Shown here one piece after another: positions 1 through 9,811 of a stretch of 64,000 nt of DNA (the first letter of the stretch is position 1; the number at the start of each line of letters is the position of its first letter). The position numbers and the translations under genes are program-made. The stretch comes from Trinickia dabaoshanensis (lineage in GTDB: Bacteria > Pseudomonadota > Gammaproteobacteria > Burkholderiales > Burkholderiaceae): positions 1 to 64,000 of the forward strand of contig NZ_PNYA01000026.1 of assembly GCF_002879885.1 (NCBI RefSeq). The letters run 5' to 3'. The notes beneath the pieces were generated by a model that had not been told where the DNA came from, searched no databases, and saw only the letters and a program-made list of their open reading frames with translations.

Positions 1-93
1 ATGGAACCGCTCGGCTATATCCCGCCCGCTGAAGCTGAGGCAAACTACTACCGGCAACTCTGCAACCCAGTTGCAATGCCGGCATCAACTTAA
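1..93 (+). CDS. IS3-family transposase OrfB, C-terminal end (partial)
   Basis: Only the last 30 codons lie in the window, ending at TAA 91-93; the ATG at base 1 is probably internal. The residues LGYIPPAEAEANYYRQL match the well-known C-terminal tail of IS3-family OrfB (DDE, rve-type integrase), which normally reads as a variant of P-G-Y-x-P-P-A-E-x-E-x-x-Y-Y. The catalytic DDE core lies upstream of the window. The position directly inside the terminal inverted repeat fits this identification. Confidence 0.8.
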   Translation: MEPLGYIPPAEAEANYYRQLCNPVAMPAST

Positions 94-127
94 ACCAACC
101 AGCCTCCACGATTCCCGGGGCGGTTCA
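1..127 (+). mobile_element. Right end of an IS3-family insertion sequence
   Basis: The first 127 bases are the 3' end of an insertion sequence. They hold the last codons of an OrfB-type transposase and, after its stop, a short non-coding tail ending in ...GGGGCGGTTCA. Read from the other strand this tail starts TGAACCGCCCCGGG, the terminal inverted repeat typical of a large IS3-family group. Immediately to the right the sequence opens in frame into an ABC exporter, so the element sits inside that gene. The other end and the target-site duplication lie outside the window. Confidence 0.8.
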
Positions 128-164
128 GGGCGCACTGCACGGCGCACTCCAATCGTTCGCGGCG

Positions 165-1772
165 ATGATCGCGCTCGCGCTCGGCAGTGCCGTTTTGCGC
201 TACCTGACGTACGCCGGCATCATCGCGCTGACGCTGCGAATGATGAGCGAAATCGCGGGCGACGCGTTCCATCGCGTGCAGCGCTTGTCGACCGACTGGC
301 ATGCGAACAGCTTCGCCGGCTCCACCGTGCGCAAGATCACGCGCGGTATGTGGGCGCTCGACATGCTCAACGACACGCTGCTGCTCGGCCTCTTGCCGTC
401 CGTCGTCATGCTGGTCGGCGCGACGATCTTGCTCGGCATGCACTGGCCGATCATGGGTGCCGTCGTCGGCGTGGGCGCGGTGCTGTACATCGGCACGACC
501 GTGGCGTTGACGATCGGCGTGGTCGCGCCCGCCGCGCGGCTTGGCAATGCGTGGGACACGCGCATGGGCGGCGCGCTCGCCGACGCCGTAACTTGCAATC
601 CCGTGGTCAAGGCATTCGGCGCGGAGTTGCGCGAAGAGCAGCGTTTGTCGCGCGTGATCGGCAAGTGGCGCCATCGCACGCGCCGTGCGTGGGTGCGCGG
701 TACGTTCAACGGTAGCCTGCAAAACGTCATGCTCGCGTTCATGCAAGCCGCCATGCTCGGCGTGGGACTCGTGCTGTGGCTCGAGGGCCGGGCCGGCGTG
801 GGCGACCTCGCATTTTCGTTGACGATGTTCTTGGTCTTGCAAGGTTATCTGCGCGACGTCGGCATGCTCGTGCGTCAATTGCAGCGGTCGGTGAACGATA
901 TGGAAGAGCTGGCGCAATTGACGCGGCAACCGCTCGGCATCGACGACAAGCCCGGTGCGGGTTCGCTCGTCGTCGAGCGCGGCGAGATCCGCTTCGAGCA
1001 CGTGACGTTCCGCTACGACGCGCACGCCGAGCCCTTGTACGCCGATTTCTCCGTACGGATCGCGCCGGGCGAACGGGTGGGCTTGATCGGACATTCGGGC
1101 TCGGGCAAGACGACGTTCATCAAGCTGATCCAACGCTTGTACGACGTCTCGGAGGGCGCCATCACCATCGACGGGCAAAACATCGCCGACGTCCGGCAAG
1201 CCTCGCTGCGTTCGCAAATCGCGATCGTGCAGCAAGAGCCGCTTTTGTTTCATCGTTCGCTGGCCGAGAACATCGCTTATGCGCGCCCGGGCGCCTCGCA
1301 GGTCGAAATCGAACGCGCCGCAAGGCTCGCCAACGCGCACGAGTTCATCATGTCGCTGCCGAACGGCTATGACACGCTCGTGGGCGAGCGCGGCGTGAAG
1401 CTCTCGGGTGGCGAGCGTCAACGCGTGGCAATCGCGCGTGCTTTCTTGGCGGATGCGCCGGTGCTCATTTTCGATGAGGCCACGTCGAGCCTCGATAGCG
1501 AAAGCGAAGCGTCGATTCAGCAAGCCATGGAGCGGTTGATGCAAGGGCGCACCACGTTGGTCGTCGCGCATCGGCTGTCGACGGTTCGCTCGCTCGATCG
1601 ACTGCTCGTGCTGGACAAGGGCCGTATCGTCGAAGAAGGCAATCACGAGGCGTTGATCCGGCTCGATGGCGGCTTGTATCGACGCTTGTTCGAGCGGCAG
1701 GCGCTCGAGTTGACGAAGGGTTTGACGGCCGAGTCCCATCGCGCCGTGGCGGCCGCGATCGACGTCGCCTGA
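165..1772 (+). CDS. ABC exporter (fused permease-ATPase), 5'-truncated by IS insertion
   Basis: This is a half-transporter of the ABC exporter type (MsbA/LapB-like): residues 1-230 are membrane spans and coupling helices, and residues 270-510 form a nucleotide-binding domain. The Walker A motif GHSGSGKTT is at about residue 309, the signature LSGGERQRVAIARA at about 413, the Walker B LIFDEATSSLDSES follows, and the switch His is in VVAHRLST. Full-length members have roughly 590-600 residues; here 535 remain and the first membrane helix is missing. The reading frame stays open leftwards to the IS end at 127 (GALHGALQSFAA before the ATG at 165), so the IS probably cut the gene. ATG 165 has no good ribosome binding site, so expression is doubtful. 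The substrate cannot be told from sequence. Confidence 0.85.
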   Translation: MIALALGSAVLRYLTYAGIIALTLRMMSEIAGDAFHRVQRLSTDWHANSFAGSTVRKITRGMWALDMLNDTLLLGLLPSVVMLVGATILLGMHWPIMGAVVGVGAVLYIGTTVALTIGVVAPAARLGNAWDTRMGGALADAVTCNPVVKAFGAELREEQRLSRVIGKWRHRTRRAWVRGTFNGSLQNVMLAFMQAAMLGVGLVLWLEGRAGVGDLAFSLTMFLVLQGYLRDVGMLVRQLQRSVNDMEELAQLTRQPLGIDDKPGAGSLVVERGEIRFEHVTFRYDAHAEPLYADFSVRIAPGERVGLIGHSGSGKTTFIKLIQRLYDVSEGAITIDGQNIADVRQASLRSQIAIVQQEPLLFHRSLAENIAYARPGASQVEIERAARLANAHEFIMSLPNGYDTLVGERGVKLSGGERQRVAIARAFLADAPVLIFDEATSSLDSESEASIQQAMERLMQGRTTLVVAHRLSTVRSLDRLLVLDKGRIVEEGNHEALIRLDGGLYRRLFERQALELTKGLTAESHRAVAAAIDVA

Positions 1773-1810
1773 GCGAGCCGGGCGAGCTAGTAGAAAATAG
1801 CGGTTCAAGG

Positions 1811-1845
1811 GCTGGGTCCGTGGTGAACGGACCCAGCTTTTTTTT
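1811..1845 (+). terminator. Rho-independent terminator of the ABC exporter gene
   Basis: A perfect 11-bp stem (GCTGGGTCCGT 1811-1821 with ACGGACCCAGC 1827-1837) with a 5-base loop is followed by eight T residues (1838-1845). It lies 39 bases after the exporter stop codon and separates that gene from the lipase block. Confidence 0.93.
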
Positions 1846-3284
<1,439 letters not shown>

Positions 3285-3287
3285 CTC

Positions 3288-4337
3288 ATGATGCGCCCTG
3301 CCGATGCAAAGAAGACCGCGGGTACGCTCGCGCTGTTCGGTCTAGCCGGTGCCGCCGCCGCTACCGCGATCTGGTTTTTCAATGCGCCGGCCAGGGCGCC
3401 TAGCGCACGCTCGCCCGACCCCGTCGTCGCGGCGAGCGGTGCCTTGCCGGCCCACGCGGCGCGCCCGGGTGCCACCCCGGTGGCGCCCTCGCTACCCGTT
3501 TCGCTAAACGGCTCCACGCCGCCGCGGCTAGCGCTCGATGACCACGGTCATTTGCGCAAAACACGCGGCGTACGCGAGTTCTTCGACTATTTCCTCACGG
3601 CGCAACACGAGATGCCGCACCCGGCGCTCGATGCGCTCGTGCGCCGGGAGATCGCGGCGCAACTCGACGGCACGGTGGCGCAGCCCGAGGCGCTCGATGC
3701 GTGGCAACGCTATGAGGCTTACCTCGCGGCGATGAGCAGCTTGCGCCAACTTTCCACGTCGGCGCCGGCGGACGGCACCGCTCGCACGAGCGATCTCGAT
3801 GCGATGCAATCCTCGCTGGACGAGTGCGCGTCGGTCGCGACGCGAACGCTCGGCGCCGATTGGAGCGAAGCCTTTTTCGGCGCCGACTGGCGGCACGCGC
3901 ATTACATGATCGAGCGCTGGCGGGTGCTGCGCGATTCGAGTTTGAGCGAGGCGCAAAAGGCGGCGCGCCTGCAAGCGCTCGCGCAAAGCTTGCCGCCTCG
4001 GGAGCGCGCCGCCCTAGAGAAAAGCGAAGACGCTCAGGCGCGCATTCAAGCCGTAGCGACGCTCGAGCAACAAGGGATGACGCTCGATCAGTTGCGAGCG
4101 AAGGCTACGCAGGAATTCGGGCCCCAAGCGGCGGAACGCATCGTGAAGATGCAGCAAAGCGATGACGCGTGGCATGCGAAATATGCCGACTACACCGTGC
4201 AGCGCGAGCGCATCGACGCGATGGGCCTATCGCCGGCCGAGCGCGAGGCGCAAGTCGCGCAGCTCAGGCAGCGGGTATTCGCCGATCCCGGGCAGGCACT
4301 TCGCGCGGCGTCGTTGGATCGTGGGGCGGGGCGGTAA
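3288..4337 (+). CDS. lifO: Lipase-specific foldase (Lif, membrane-anchored chaperone)
   Basis: This 349-residue steric chaperone folds LipA in the periplasm before type II secretion. Residues about 13-31 form a single N-terminal membrane anchor, followed by an Ala/Pro-rich linker (about 33-80) and then the all-helical lipase-binding part. The family signature Rx1x2FDY(F/C)L(S/T)A is present as REFFDYFLTA at residues 96-105. The length is normal for Burkholderia Lif (about 340-350). Only 3 bases separate it from the lipase stop, so the two are co-transcribed. A second ATG immediately follows the first codon, so the true start could be one codon later. Confidence 0.95.
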   Translation: MMRPADAKKTAGTLALFGLAGAAAATAIWFFNAPARAPSARSPDPVVAASGALPAHAARPGATPVAPSLPVSLNGSTPPRLALDDHGHLRKTRGVREFFDYFLTAQHEMPHPALDALVRREIAAQLDGTVAQPEALDAWQRYEAYLAAMSSLRQLSTSAPADGTARTSDLDAMQSSLDECASVATRTLGADWSEAFFGADWRHAHYMIERWRVLRDSSLSEAQKAARLQALAQSLPPRERAALEKSEDAQARIQAVATLEQQGMTLDQLRAKATQEFGPQAAERIVKMQQSDDAWHAKYADYTVQRERIDAMGLSPAEREAQVAQLRQRVFADPGQALRAASLDRGAGR

Positions 4338-4830
4338 GCCGCACGGGTATGGGGGTGCCCCTTGCCCCGGCTGGGGTATTCCCATCGCTTTCAGCCCGCG
4401 ATGCCATATCGCATAAAAACAAACCGGTATTTACAGCTTCGGGCCGTCATCTTCTACAAATGCTTATCAATGAAATTCGCGGATGCTTATCGCCGCGTAT
4501 TCGGTTTGACTGTTGAATTTTCGGCTGCTATGTTCACGCGGAACAAATGATTTCTAGTACCCGCGCGCCCTACTAACCAGTCGGTCTCATCGGCATCGTC
4601 CCATCGAAGGGCCGGTTCTTGCTCCACCCGGCCAGGTGGTCTCACGCGGGCAGCCCAGCGGCTGCTCGCAGGACGTCCGACGTTCATTCCATTTGCACAT
4701 GGGAGGGCTCGATGTCGCCATAAATCGCGCGAAAAAATTCGATTATTCATCGGCCGCACATCATCGAATCCCGGAGCTAGTGCCATAAGCCATGCCGCCG
4801 GGTTTTTCAAAAAGAACCGCGGAGTTTCTC
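4338..4830. other. Intergenic region between foldase and S53 peptidase
   Basis: About 490 bases without a supported gene. It starts with a GC-rich run and becomes AT-rich from about 4400 to 4560 and again near 4720-4760. It must contain the foldase terminator and the peptidase promoter, but I see no classical stem plus T-run and no certain promoter. Short open frames in it have unnatural composition. Confidence 0.5.
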
Positions 4831-6771
4831 ATGTCGAAGAATAAGAAAACCGATTCCATGATTTTCAAGCGTTTTTCATTGGCAGCGCTTCCTCTTGCGA
4901 TCGCGCTTGCGCAACTGCCGTCGAGCGCACAAGCGGCGACGTCTTGGGTATCGACGGCGACGAGCGCGTTTTTGCTTCCCGGTGCGCAGCGCACGGCCGG
5001 CGTTCGCCCCGATACGAGCGTTGCGGCGCCGACCGGCTACGCACTCAACGTTTCCGGTATGCCGGCACTGACCGATACGAAAGTGACGCCGCTCGAAGTG
5101 AGCCAGCCATTGCATATCGTGGTGGTGCTGAAGGGCCGCGACGAGGCGGGGCTCGATGCGCTGTTGCGGGAGCAGAGCGAGCCCGGAAGCGCGAACTATC
5201 AGCGGTATTTGACCACCGCCGAATTCAACGAGCGTTTCGCTCCGACGCAAGCGCAGGTGAAAGCCGTGGTCGCGCACCTGCGGGCGAACGGCTTCGGCAA
5301 CATCTCGGTTTCGGAAAACAACAAGCTGATTTCCGCCGAAGGCAACGTCGAGAATGCGCGCGGCGCCTTCAACGTGACCCTCAAACGTTTCAACTATCGC
5401 GGCAAATCGGTCTACGGCAACGATGCCCCCGCTCAAGTGCCGGGTGAACTCGGCGGCGCGGTGCAGGCCGTGTTGGGTCTGCAAAACGCGGAAGTGCCGC
5501 ACCGGCTGATCCATCGTCTGTTGCCCCCGAGCGCGTTGATCGGCGAGCAAGACCATGCCGCGCAAATGCTTTCCGGTCAGCAGGTGGGCCACAAGCCCAC
5601 CGATTTCGCGCAGATCTACGGCGCGAGCGGCCTGCCGCCCGCGACGAAAACGACGGTCGGCATCGTCACCTGGGGCGATATGACCCAAACGATCGCGGAC
5701 CTGAAGCAATTCACGCAAAGCGCCGGTTTGCCGACGGTCAACACGGCCGTGGTGCCGGGCGGCCAGGGCACGCTCGCCGACGACGGCGATCCGGCCGAAT
5801 GGGACTTGGATAGCCAGGACATCGTCGGCGTCTCGGGCGGCGTGAAAAAGCTCGTTTTCTACGCGGCGATCAATGGCGACAGCAGCGACAGTGGCTTGAC
5901 CGATGCCACGTTGACGCAGACCTACAACACGGTGGCGACGCGTAACGAGGCGAAGCTCATCAACGTGTCGCTCGGCGAAGACGAAGCGGCCGCATACGCG
6001 GACGGCTCGCTCAAGGCGAACGACGCCGCGTTCAAGCAGGCGGCGGCACAGGGCCAGATCTTCTCGATCGCCTCCGGCGATGCGGGCGTCTATCAATGGT
6101 CCTACTCGCCGCAAGGCGCCCCGGGATTCATCGGCAATTACAACGGCAGCGGCACGGCGATCACCACGACGATTCCGATGACGAAGTACAGCGTGTCGTG
6201 GCCGGCGAGTTCGCCCTATGTGGTCGCGGTCGGCGGCACGACGCTCGCGACGACGAACAGGACGACCTGGGCCGGCGAGACCGTGTGGAACGAAGGCGCG
6301 GCCTATGCCGATCTCGATTTCTTCGGCAACCCGGCCGATAATGCCGCCCGCATCTGGGCGACGGGTGGCGGCGTGAGTTCGTACGAGGCGGTGCCCGCGT
6401 GGCAAACGGCGGTGCTCGGTTCGGCGGTGAAGAAGCGGGCGTTGCCCGATGTGGCATTCGATGCTGCCTCGAGTACGGGGGCGCTGATCGTCATCGGCGG
6501 CCAGGCAGACCAGCAGGTGGGCGGCACGAGCCTGTCGTCGCCGATTTTCGTGGGTGGTTTTGCGCGGATCGAGTCGGCGCACAACAACGTCATCGGTCTG
6601 CCGACTTCGTGCTTGTATAGGAAGCTATCGAGCAATAAGGCGCTCGTGCGCGACGTGACCGCCTCCAGCAACAACGGCTATGGCCAGTACGGCTATAAGC
6701 CGGCGACCGGGTGGGACCACGACACGGGTTTCGGCAGCCTGCAGTTTTCCAAGCTGAGCGCGACGTATTGA
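4831..6771 (+). CDS. Secreted sedolisin-type serine-carboxyl peptidase (S53)
   Basis: This 646-residue pro-enzyme belongs to MEROPS family S53 (sedolisin/kumamolisin, acid-active endopeptidases). ATG 4831 is chosen because GGAG lies 6 bases upstream. A signal peptide (about 1-36, ending SSAQA|A) leads into a pro-kumamolisin activation domain (about 75-225). The catalytic domain shows the paired acidic residues Glu323 and Asp327 in EWDLDSQD and the nucleophile Ser567 in the GGTSLSSP box. The C-terminal calcium site is seen as DVTASS followed by GWDHDTGFGS. All hallmark residues are present, so it should be active. It stands alone with its own promoter, downstream of the lipase operon; both products are exported degradative enzymes. 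Confidence 0.94.
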   Translation: MSKNKKTDSMIFKRFSLAALPLAIALAQLPSSAQAATSWVSTATSAFLLPGAQRTAGVRPDTSVAAPTGYALNVSGMPALTDTKVTPLEVSQPLHIVVVLKGRDEAGLDALLREQSEPGSANYQRYLTTAEFNERFAPTQAQVKAVVAHLRANGFGNISVSENNKLISAEGNVENARGAFNVTLKRFNYRGKSVYGNDAPAQVPGELGGAVQAVLGLQNAEVPHRLIHRLLPPSALIGEQDHAAQMLSGQQVGHKPTDFAQIYGASGLPPATKTTVGIVTWGDMTQTIADLKQFTQSAGLPTVNTAVVPGGQGTLADDGDPAEWDLDSQDIVGVSGGVKKLVFYAAINGDSSDSGLTDATLTQTYNTVATRNEAKLINVSLGEDEAAAYADGSLKANDAAFKQAAAQGQIFSIASGDAGVYQWSYSPQGAPGFIGNYNGSGTAITTTIPMTKYSVSWPASSPYVVAVGGTTLATTNRTTWAGETVWNEGAAYADLDFFGNPADNAARIWATGGGVSSYEAVPAWQTAVLGSAVKKRALPDVAFDAASSTGALIVIGGQADQQVGGTSLSSPIFVGGFARIESAHNNVIGLPTSCLYRKLSSNKALVRDVTASSNNGYGQYGYKPATGWDHDTGFGSLQFSKLSATY

Positions 6772-6794
6772 CGGATCGCGTGTTCGAAACCGCT

Positions 6795-6824
6795 CCGCGG
6801 GCACCGCGCAACGCGTGTCCGCGG
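6795..6824. terminator. GC-rich hairpin between convergent genes
   Basis: CCGCGG at 6795-6800 pairs with CCGCGG at 6819-6824, and the inner bases pair with one bulge. It lies between the stop codons of two convergent genes. There is no T-run, so this is a terminator-like structure only. Confidence 0.4.
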
Positions 6825-6831
6825 CCGGACG

Positions 6832-6858
6832 AAGCGGGTCAAGCGGGTCAAGCGGGTC
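6832..6858. repeat. Three tandem copies of a 9-bp unit
   Basis: The unit AAGCGGGTC is repeated exactly three times (6832-6840, 6841-6849, 6850-6858) at the 3' edge of the MocR-type gene. In that gene's frame the unit overlaps the stop codon region, so copy-number changes would be tolerated. Confidence 0.85.
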
Positions 6859-8377
6859 AAGCCGCGCGCGCCGATCCGATCGCGATGTGCCGCTCGATGA
6901 CACGAGCCAGCGCATCGAACGCCGGGCCGATCCGCTCATGCGGCACGCACGCGTAGCCGAGCAGCAGGCCCGTCTTCGCTGCGTCCTCGTGGCTGTAGTA
7001 AGTGGAGAGCGGCCTCACGATCACGCCTGCTTCGAAAGCCGCGGACGTGATGGCTCGGTCATCGGTGCCGTCGGGCAAGCCGAGCACGAAGTGCAGGCCC
7101 GCTTCGTCGCCCATGACCGGCAGCGCGTCGCCGAAGCGGGCGGTGATCGCATCGATAAGGATTTGGCGGCGCTCACCGTACATCGTTCGCATGCGGCGCA
7201 CGTGCGATGTCAGATAGCCGTCCATGATGAACTCGGCCAGCACCGCTTGGTGCATCAGTTGGCCTTCGCGATAGAGTTCGGCCACGCCCGTGCGGAACGT
7301 ATCCACCAGATGCTCCGGGGCGACCATATACCCGATGCGCAGGCCCGGATACAAGATCTTCCCCAAGCTGCCGACATAAATGACCCGTCCCGCTTCATCG
7401 AGTCCTTGCAGCGAGGCGATCGGGCGGCTGCCGTAGCGAAACTCGCTGTCGTAATCGTCCTCGACGATCCATACCCCGTGCTGACGCGCGTATTCGAGCA
7501 ACGTCCGGCGACGGGCAAGACTCATCACCATGCCGAGCGGATATTGATGCGACGGCGTGACGACCGCGATGCGCGGCGGCGCCGAGAGCGCGGGCCCGCG
7601 CGGATTCAACCCTTCGTTGTCCACAGGCATCGGATCGAGTTCGAGCCCCGCCGCTTGCAGCACACTGCGCGCACCCCAGTAACACGGCTCCTCCACCCAG
7701 GCGCGATCGCCGACGTCGGCCAATAGCCGAACGGCAAGGTCCATCGATTGATGAATACCCGTCGTGATGATGATTTGATCGGGAGAGCATTTGACCGACC
7801 GCGCCACGCGCAAATAATCCGACAATGCGCGCCGCAACGGCCGGTAGCCGCTGCCGGGAGAGTAGGTCAGCAAGTCGGGGTTCGCCTCTTTCCATAGCCG
7901 CGCTTGCAAGCGGCTCCAGGTACGGGCGGGAAATTCGGTGACGTCGGGCACGCCCGGCATAAAGGCGCCCCATTGCTTGGGCGCCACGCCCGCGCGTCCG
8001 ATCAGACGCCGGCCGCGCGCCGACAGACTTTGCTGAGCGAGCGCTTCGCGCGGCTTGCTCGGCTCGTTCGCGCGCGGCGCGCACCGGGGCCGAACCGCGC
8101 TCGCGTCCGGACGCGTGTCGGCTACATAAGTGCCGCTGCCCGTGGTCGAGAGCACATAACCTTCGGCCGTCAGTTGGTCATATACGCGCAGAACCGTGTT
8201 GCGTGCGATATCGAGATCGTCCGCCAGCATTCTCGAACTCGGCAACTTCGTGCCGGGAGCCAGTTGGCCTGTCAGGATGGCCTGCTGCACAAGGCGCAGC
8301 ACCTGGCGGTACATCGGCTCGGCCGCGCCGCGTTCCAGTCTGGCCGCGAGCCAGTCCGACAGAATGATCGTATCCAA
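6857..8377 (-). CDS. MocR-type regulator: GntR DNA-binding domain fused to aminotransferase-like domain
   Basis: The 506-residue protein has an N-terminal winged helix-turn-helix of the GntR family (LPSSRMLADDLDIARNTVLR..YDQLTAEGY, about residues 35-80). A linker leads to a fold-type I aminotransferase domain (about 130-500) containing the PLP lysine region GSLGKILYPGLRIGYM. This is the MocR/GabR/PdxR architecture, in which PLP or its adduct acts as the signal. I chose the TTG at 8377: AAGGGAA lies just upstream and a TATAAT box (8435-8430) would put the transcript start downstream of the alternative ATG at 8446. It is divergent from a polyamine/GABA-type ABC operon, which it may control. It could equally regulate only itself. 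Confidence 0.88.
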   Translation of the reverse strand: MDTIILSDWLAARLERGAAEPMYRQVLRLVQQAILTGQLAPGTKLPSSRMLADDLDIARNTVLRVYDQLTAEGYVLSTTGSGTYVADTRPDASAVRPRCAPRANEPSKPREALAQQSLSARGRRLIGRAGVAPKQWGAFMPGVPDVTEFPARTWSRLQARLWKEANPDLLTYSPGSGYRPLRRALSDYLRVARSVKCSPDQIIITTGIHQSMDLAVRLLADVGDRAWVEEPCYWGARSVLQAAGLELDPMPVDNEGLNPRGPALSAPPRIAVVTPSHQYPLGMVMSLARRRTLLEYARQHGVWIVEDDYDSEFRYGSRPIASLQGLDEAGRVIYVGSLGKILYPGLRIGYMVAPEHLVDTFRTGVAELYREGQLMHQAVLAEFIMDGYLTSHVRRMRTMYGERRQILIDAITARFGDALPVMGDEAGLHFVLGLPDGTDDRAITSAAFEAGVIVRPLSTYYSHEDAAKTGLLLGYACVPHERIGPAFDALARVIERHIAIGSARAA

Positions 8378-8380
8378 AGT

Positions 8381-8435
8381 GGTTCCCTTCGGAATAATGA
8401 AATGGTTCCGTTGCGTGGAACCGTGACCGATTATA
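8381..8435 (-). promoter_or_regulatory. Promoter and candidate operator of the MocR-type regulator
   Basis: On the minus strand a TATAAT box lies at 8435-8430. Just downstream, at the expected transcript start, GGTTCC (8404-8409) and GGAACC (8417-8422) form an inverted repeat with 7-base spacing. A third GGTTCC copy (8381-8386) lies 23 bases away, overlapping the ribosome binding site. Direct plus inverted copies of one hexamer near the regulator's own start are typical of MocR operators such as those of GabR and PdxR. Confidence 0.6.
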
Positions 8436-8628
8436 TTGGATTGCAACTGCGGTGCGGAGCTCGCTCGTCGATGGAGCCAATCCTCGCAACCGCGGACTGC
8501 GGAGCGAGGCGTGGTATGTAAGCGCTGAAATCATTGTGCCGAGCGCGAGCGGTGCTTGCGATCGAGCGCAGCGTGGGGCCTCGGCGAACGCTCGAGCGCC
8601 GCTCAAGGCGAAACGGAGACAACGGACG

Positions 8629-9723
8629 ATGAAGACGGATCAGGTGATCGTGAGCTTTCGCGGCGTGCGAAAGACGTATGACGGGGAAACGCTCGTCGTC
8701 AAATCGCTCGACCTCGACATTTATCAGGGCGAATTTTTGACGTTGCTGGGGCCGTCCGGTTCGGGCAAGACCACTTGTCTGATGATGCTGGCCGGCTTCG
8801 AATTCCCCACCGGCGGGGAGATTCGTCTCGACGGCCAACTGCTCAACACGGTGCCGCCGCATAAGCGCAACATCGGCATGGTGTTCCAAAACTACGCGCT
8901 CTTTCCGCACATGACGGTGGAACAGAACGTCGCCTATCCGCTGACGGTACGCAACCTAGGCGCCGCCGAGCGCGCCCACCGGGTGGCCGAAGCGCTGAAG
9001 ATGGTGCGCATGGAAGGTTTCGCCAAGCGTTATCCGTCGCAACTGTCGGGCGGGCAGCAACAGCGGATCGCGCTTGCGCGCGCACTGGTATTCGAGCCGA
9101 AGCTCGTGCTGATGGACGAACCGCTCGGCGCGCTCGATAAGCAGTTGCGCGAGCATATGCAATACGAACTCAAGGCGCTGCACGAGAAGCTCGGGGTGAC
9201 GTTCGTCTATGTGACGCACGATCAGGGCGAAGCATTGACGATGTCCGATCGCGTTGCCGTGTTCGACAAAGGCATCGTGCAGCAGCTCGACACGGTGGAC
9301 CGCCTCTACGAAACGCCGTGCAATGAATTCGTCGCGAACTTCATCGGCGACAGCAACCGCTTGCGCGGCACGATCGCCGATGTGGACGGAGAGTTTTGCC
9401 GCCTGCGCTTGAGCGACGGCACGCATGTCGTGGGCCGCAACGTGGCCGGTGCGCGGGCAGGGACGCCCGCCGTGGCCTGCATTCGTCCCGAACGGTTGCG
9501 TCTATCGACCGAAGCGGGCGAGCGGCAAGGCGGCAACGCGCTTGCGAGCGAAGTGCGCGGACTCATCTATTACGGCGATCACGTGCGCATGCGCTGCGCG
9601 CTGCCGCAACAAGACGAATGTTTCGTCAAGGTGCCCCTGAGTACCCAAGCACTCGACACCTACGTGCCGGGCGTGCCCGTCGCATTGGAGTTCGCCCCCG
9701 AGCATTTGCGCGTTTTCGCGTGA
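8629..9723 (+). CDS. ABC transporter ATP-binding subunit, polyamine/GABA type (PotA-like)
   Basis: This 364-residue ATPase energises the importer encoded by the next three genes. It has Walker A GPSGSGKTTCL (about residue 42), the Q-loop region GMVFQNYALFPHMT, the signature LSGGQQQRIALARAL, Walker B LVLMDEPLGALDK and the switch His in VTHDQGEA. The C-terminal part (about 250-360) is a TOBE/MOP regulatory domain, as in PotA. ATG 8629 is preferred to upstream starts because the family begins here and a GGAG-like element precedes it. It is the first gene of the operon and is divergent from the MocR-type regulator. Confidence 0.92.
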   Translation: MKTDQVIVSFRGVRKTYDGETLVVKSLDLDIYQGEFLTLLGPSGSGKTTCLMMLAGFEFPTGGEIRLDGQLLNTVPPHKRNIGMVFQNYALFPHMTVEQNVAYPLTVRNLGAAERAHRVAEALKMVRMEGFAKRYPSQLSGGQQQRIALARALVFEPKLVLMDEPLGALDKQLREHMQYELKALHEKLGVTFVYVTHDQGEALTMSDRVAVFDKGIVQQLDTVDRLYETPCNEFVANFIGDSNRLRGTIADVDGEFCRLRLSDGTHVVGRNVAGARAGTPAVACIRPERLRLSTEAGERQGGNALASEVRGLIYYGDHVRMRCALPQQDECFVKVPLSTQALDTYVPGVPVALEFAPEHLRVFA

Positions 9724-9766
9724 ATGCGTGCGCTTACATCGAACAAATAGTCCCGTTAGCCCCCGC

Positions 9767-9796
9767 AAGACCCACGAAGACCCACGAAGATCCACG
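9767..9796. repeat. Three tandem copies of a 10-bp unit in the leader of the binding-protein gene
   Basis: AAGACCCACG occurs at 9767-9776 and 9777-9786, with a third copy carrying one change (AAGATCCACG) at 9787-9796. The array ends a few bases before the GAGGAG ribosome binding site of the binding-protein gene. Slippage here would change spacing in the leader. Confidence 0.85.
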
Positions 9797-9811
9797 TTGA
9801 GGAGAGCCTAG

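Noticed and set aside
4362-4550. Small plus-strand frames in the gap after the foldase gene
   Set aside because: No ribosome binding site or recognisable features; mutually overlapping frames.
4876-6582. Long antisense frame over the S53 peptidase
   Set aside because: Arg-rich translation without family features; the plus strand has complete catalytic motifs.
8446-8521. ATG at 8446 as start of the MocR-type gene
   Set aside because: It lies upstream of the TATAAT box at 8435-8430 and lacks a ribosome binding site; TTG 8377 has AAGGGAA in the right place.
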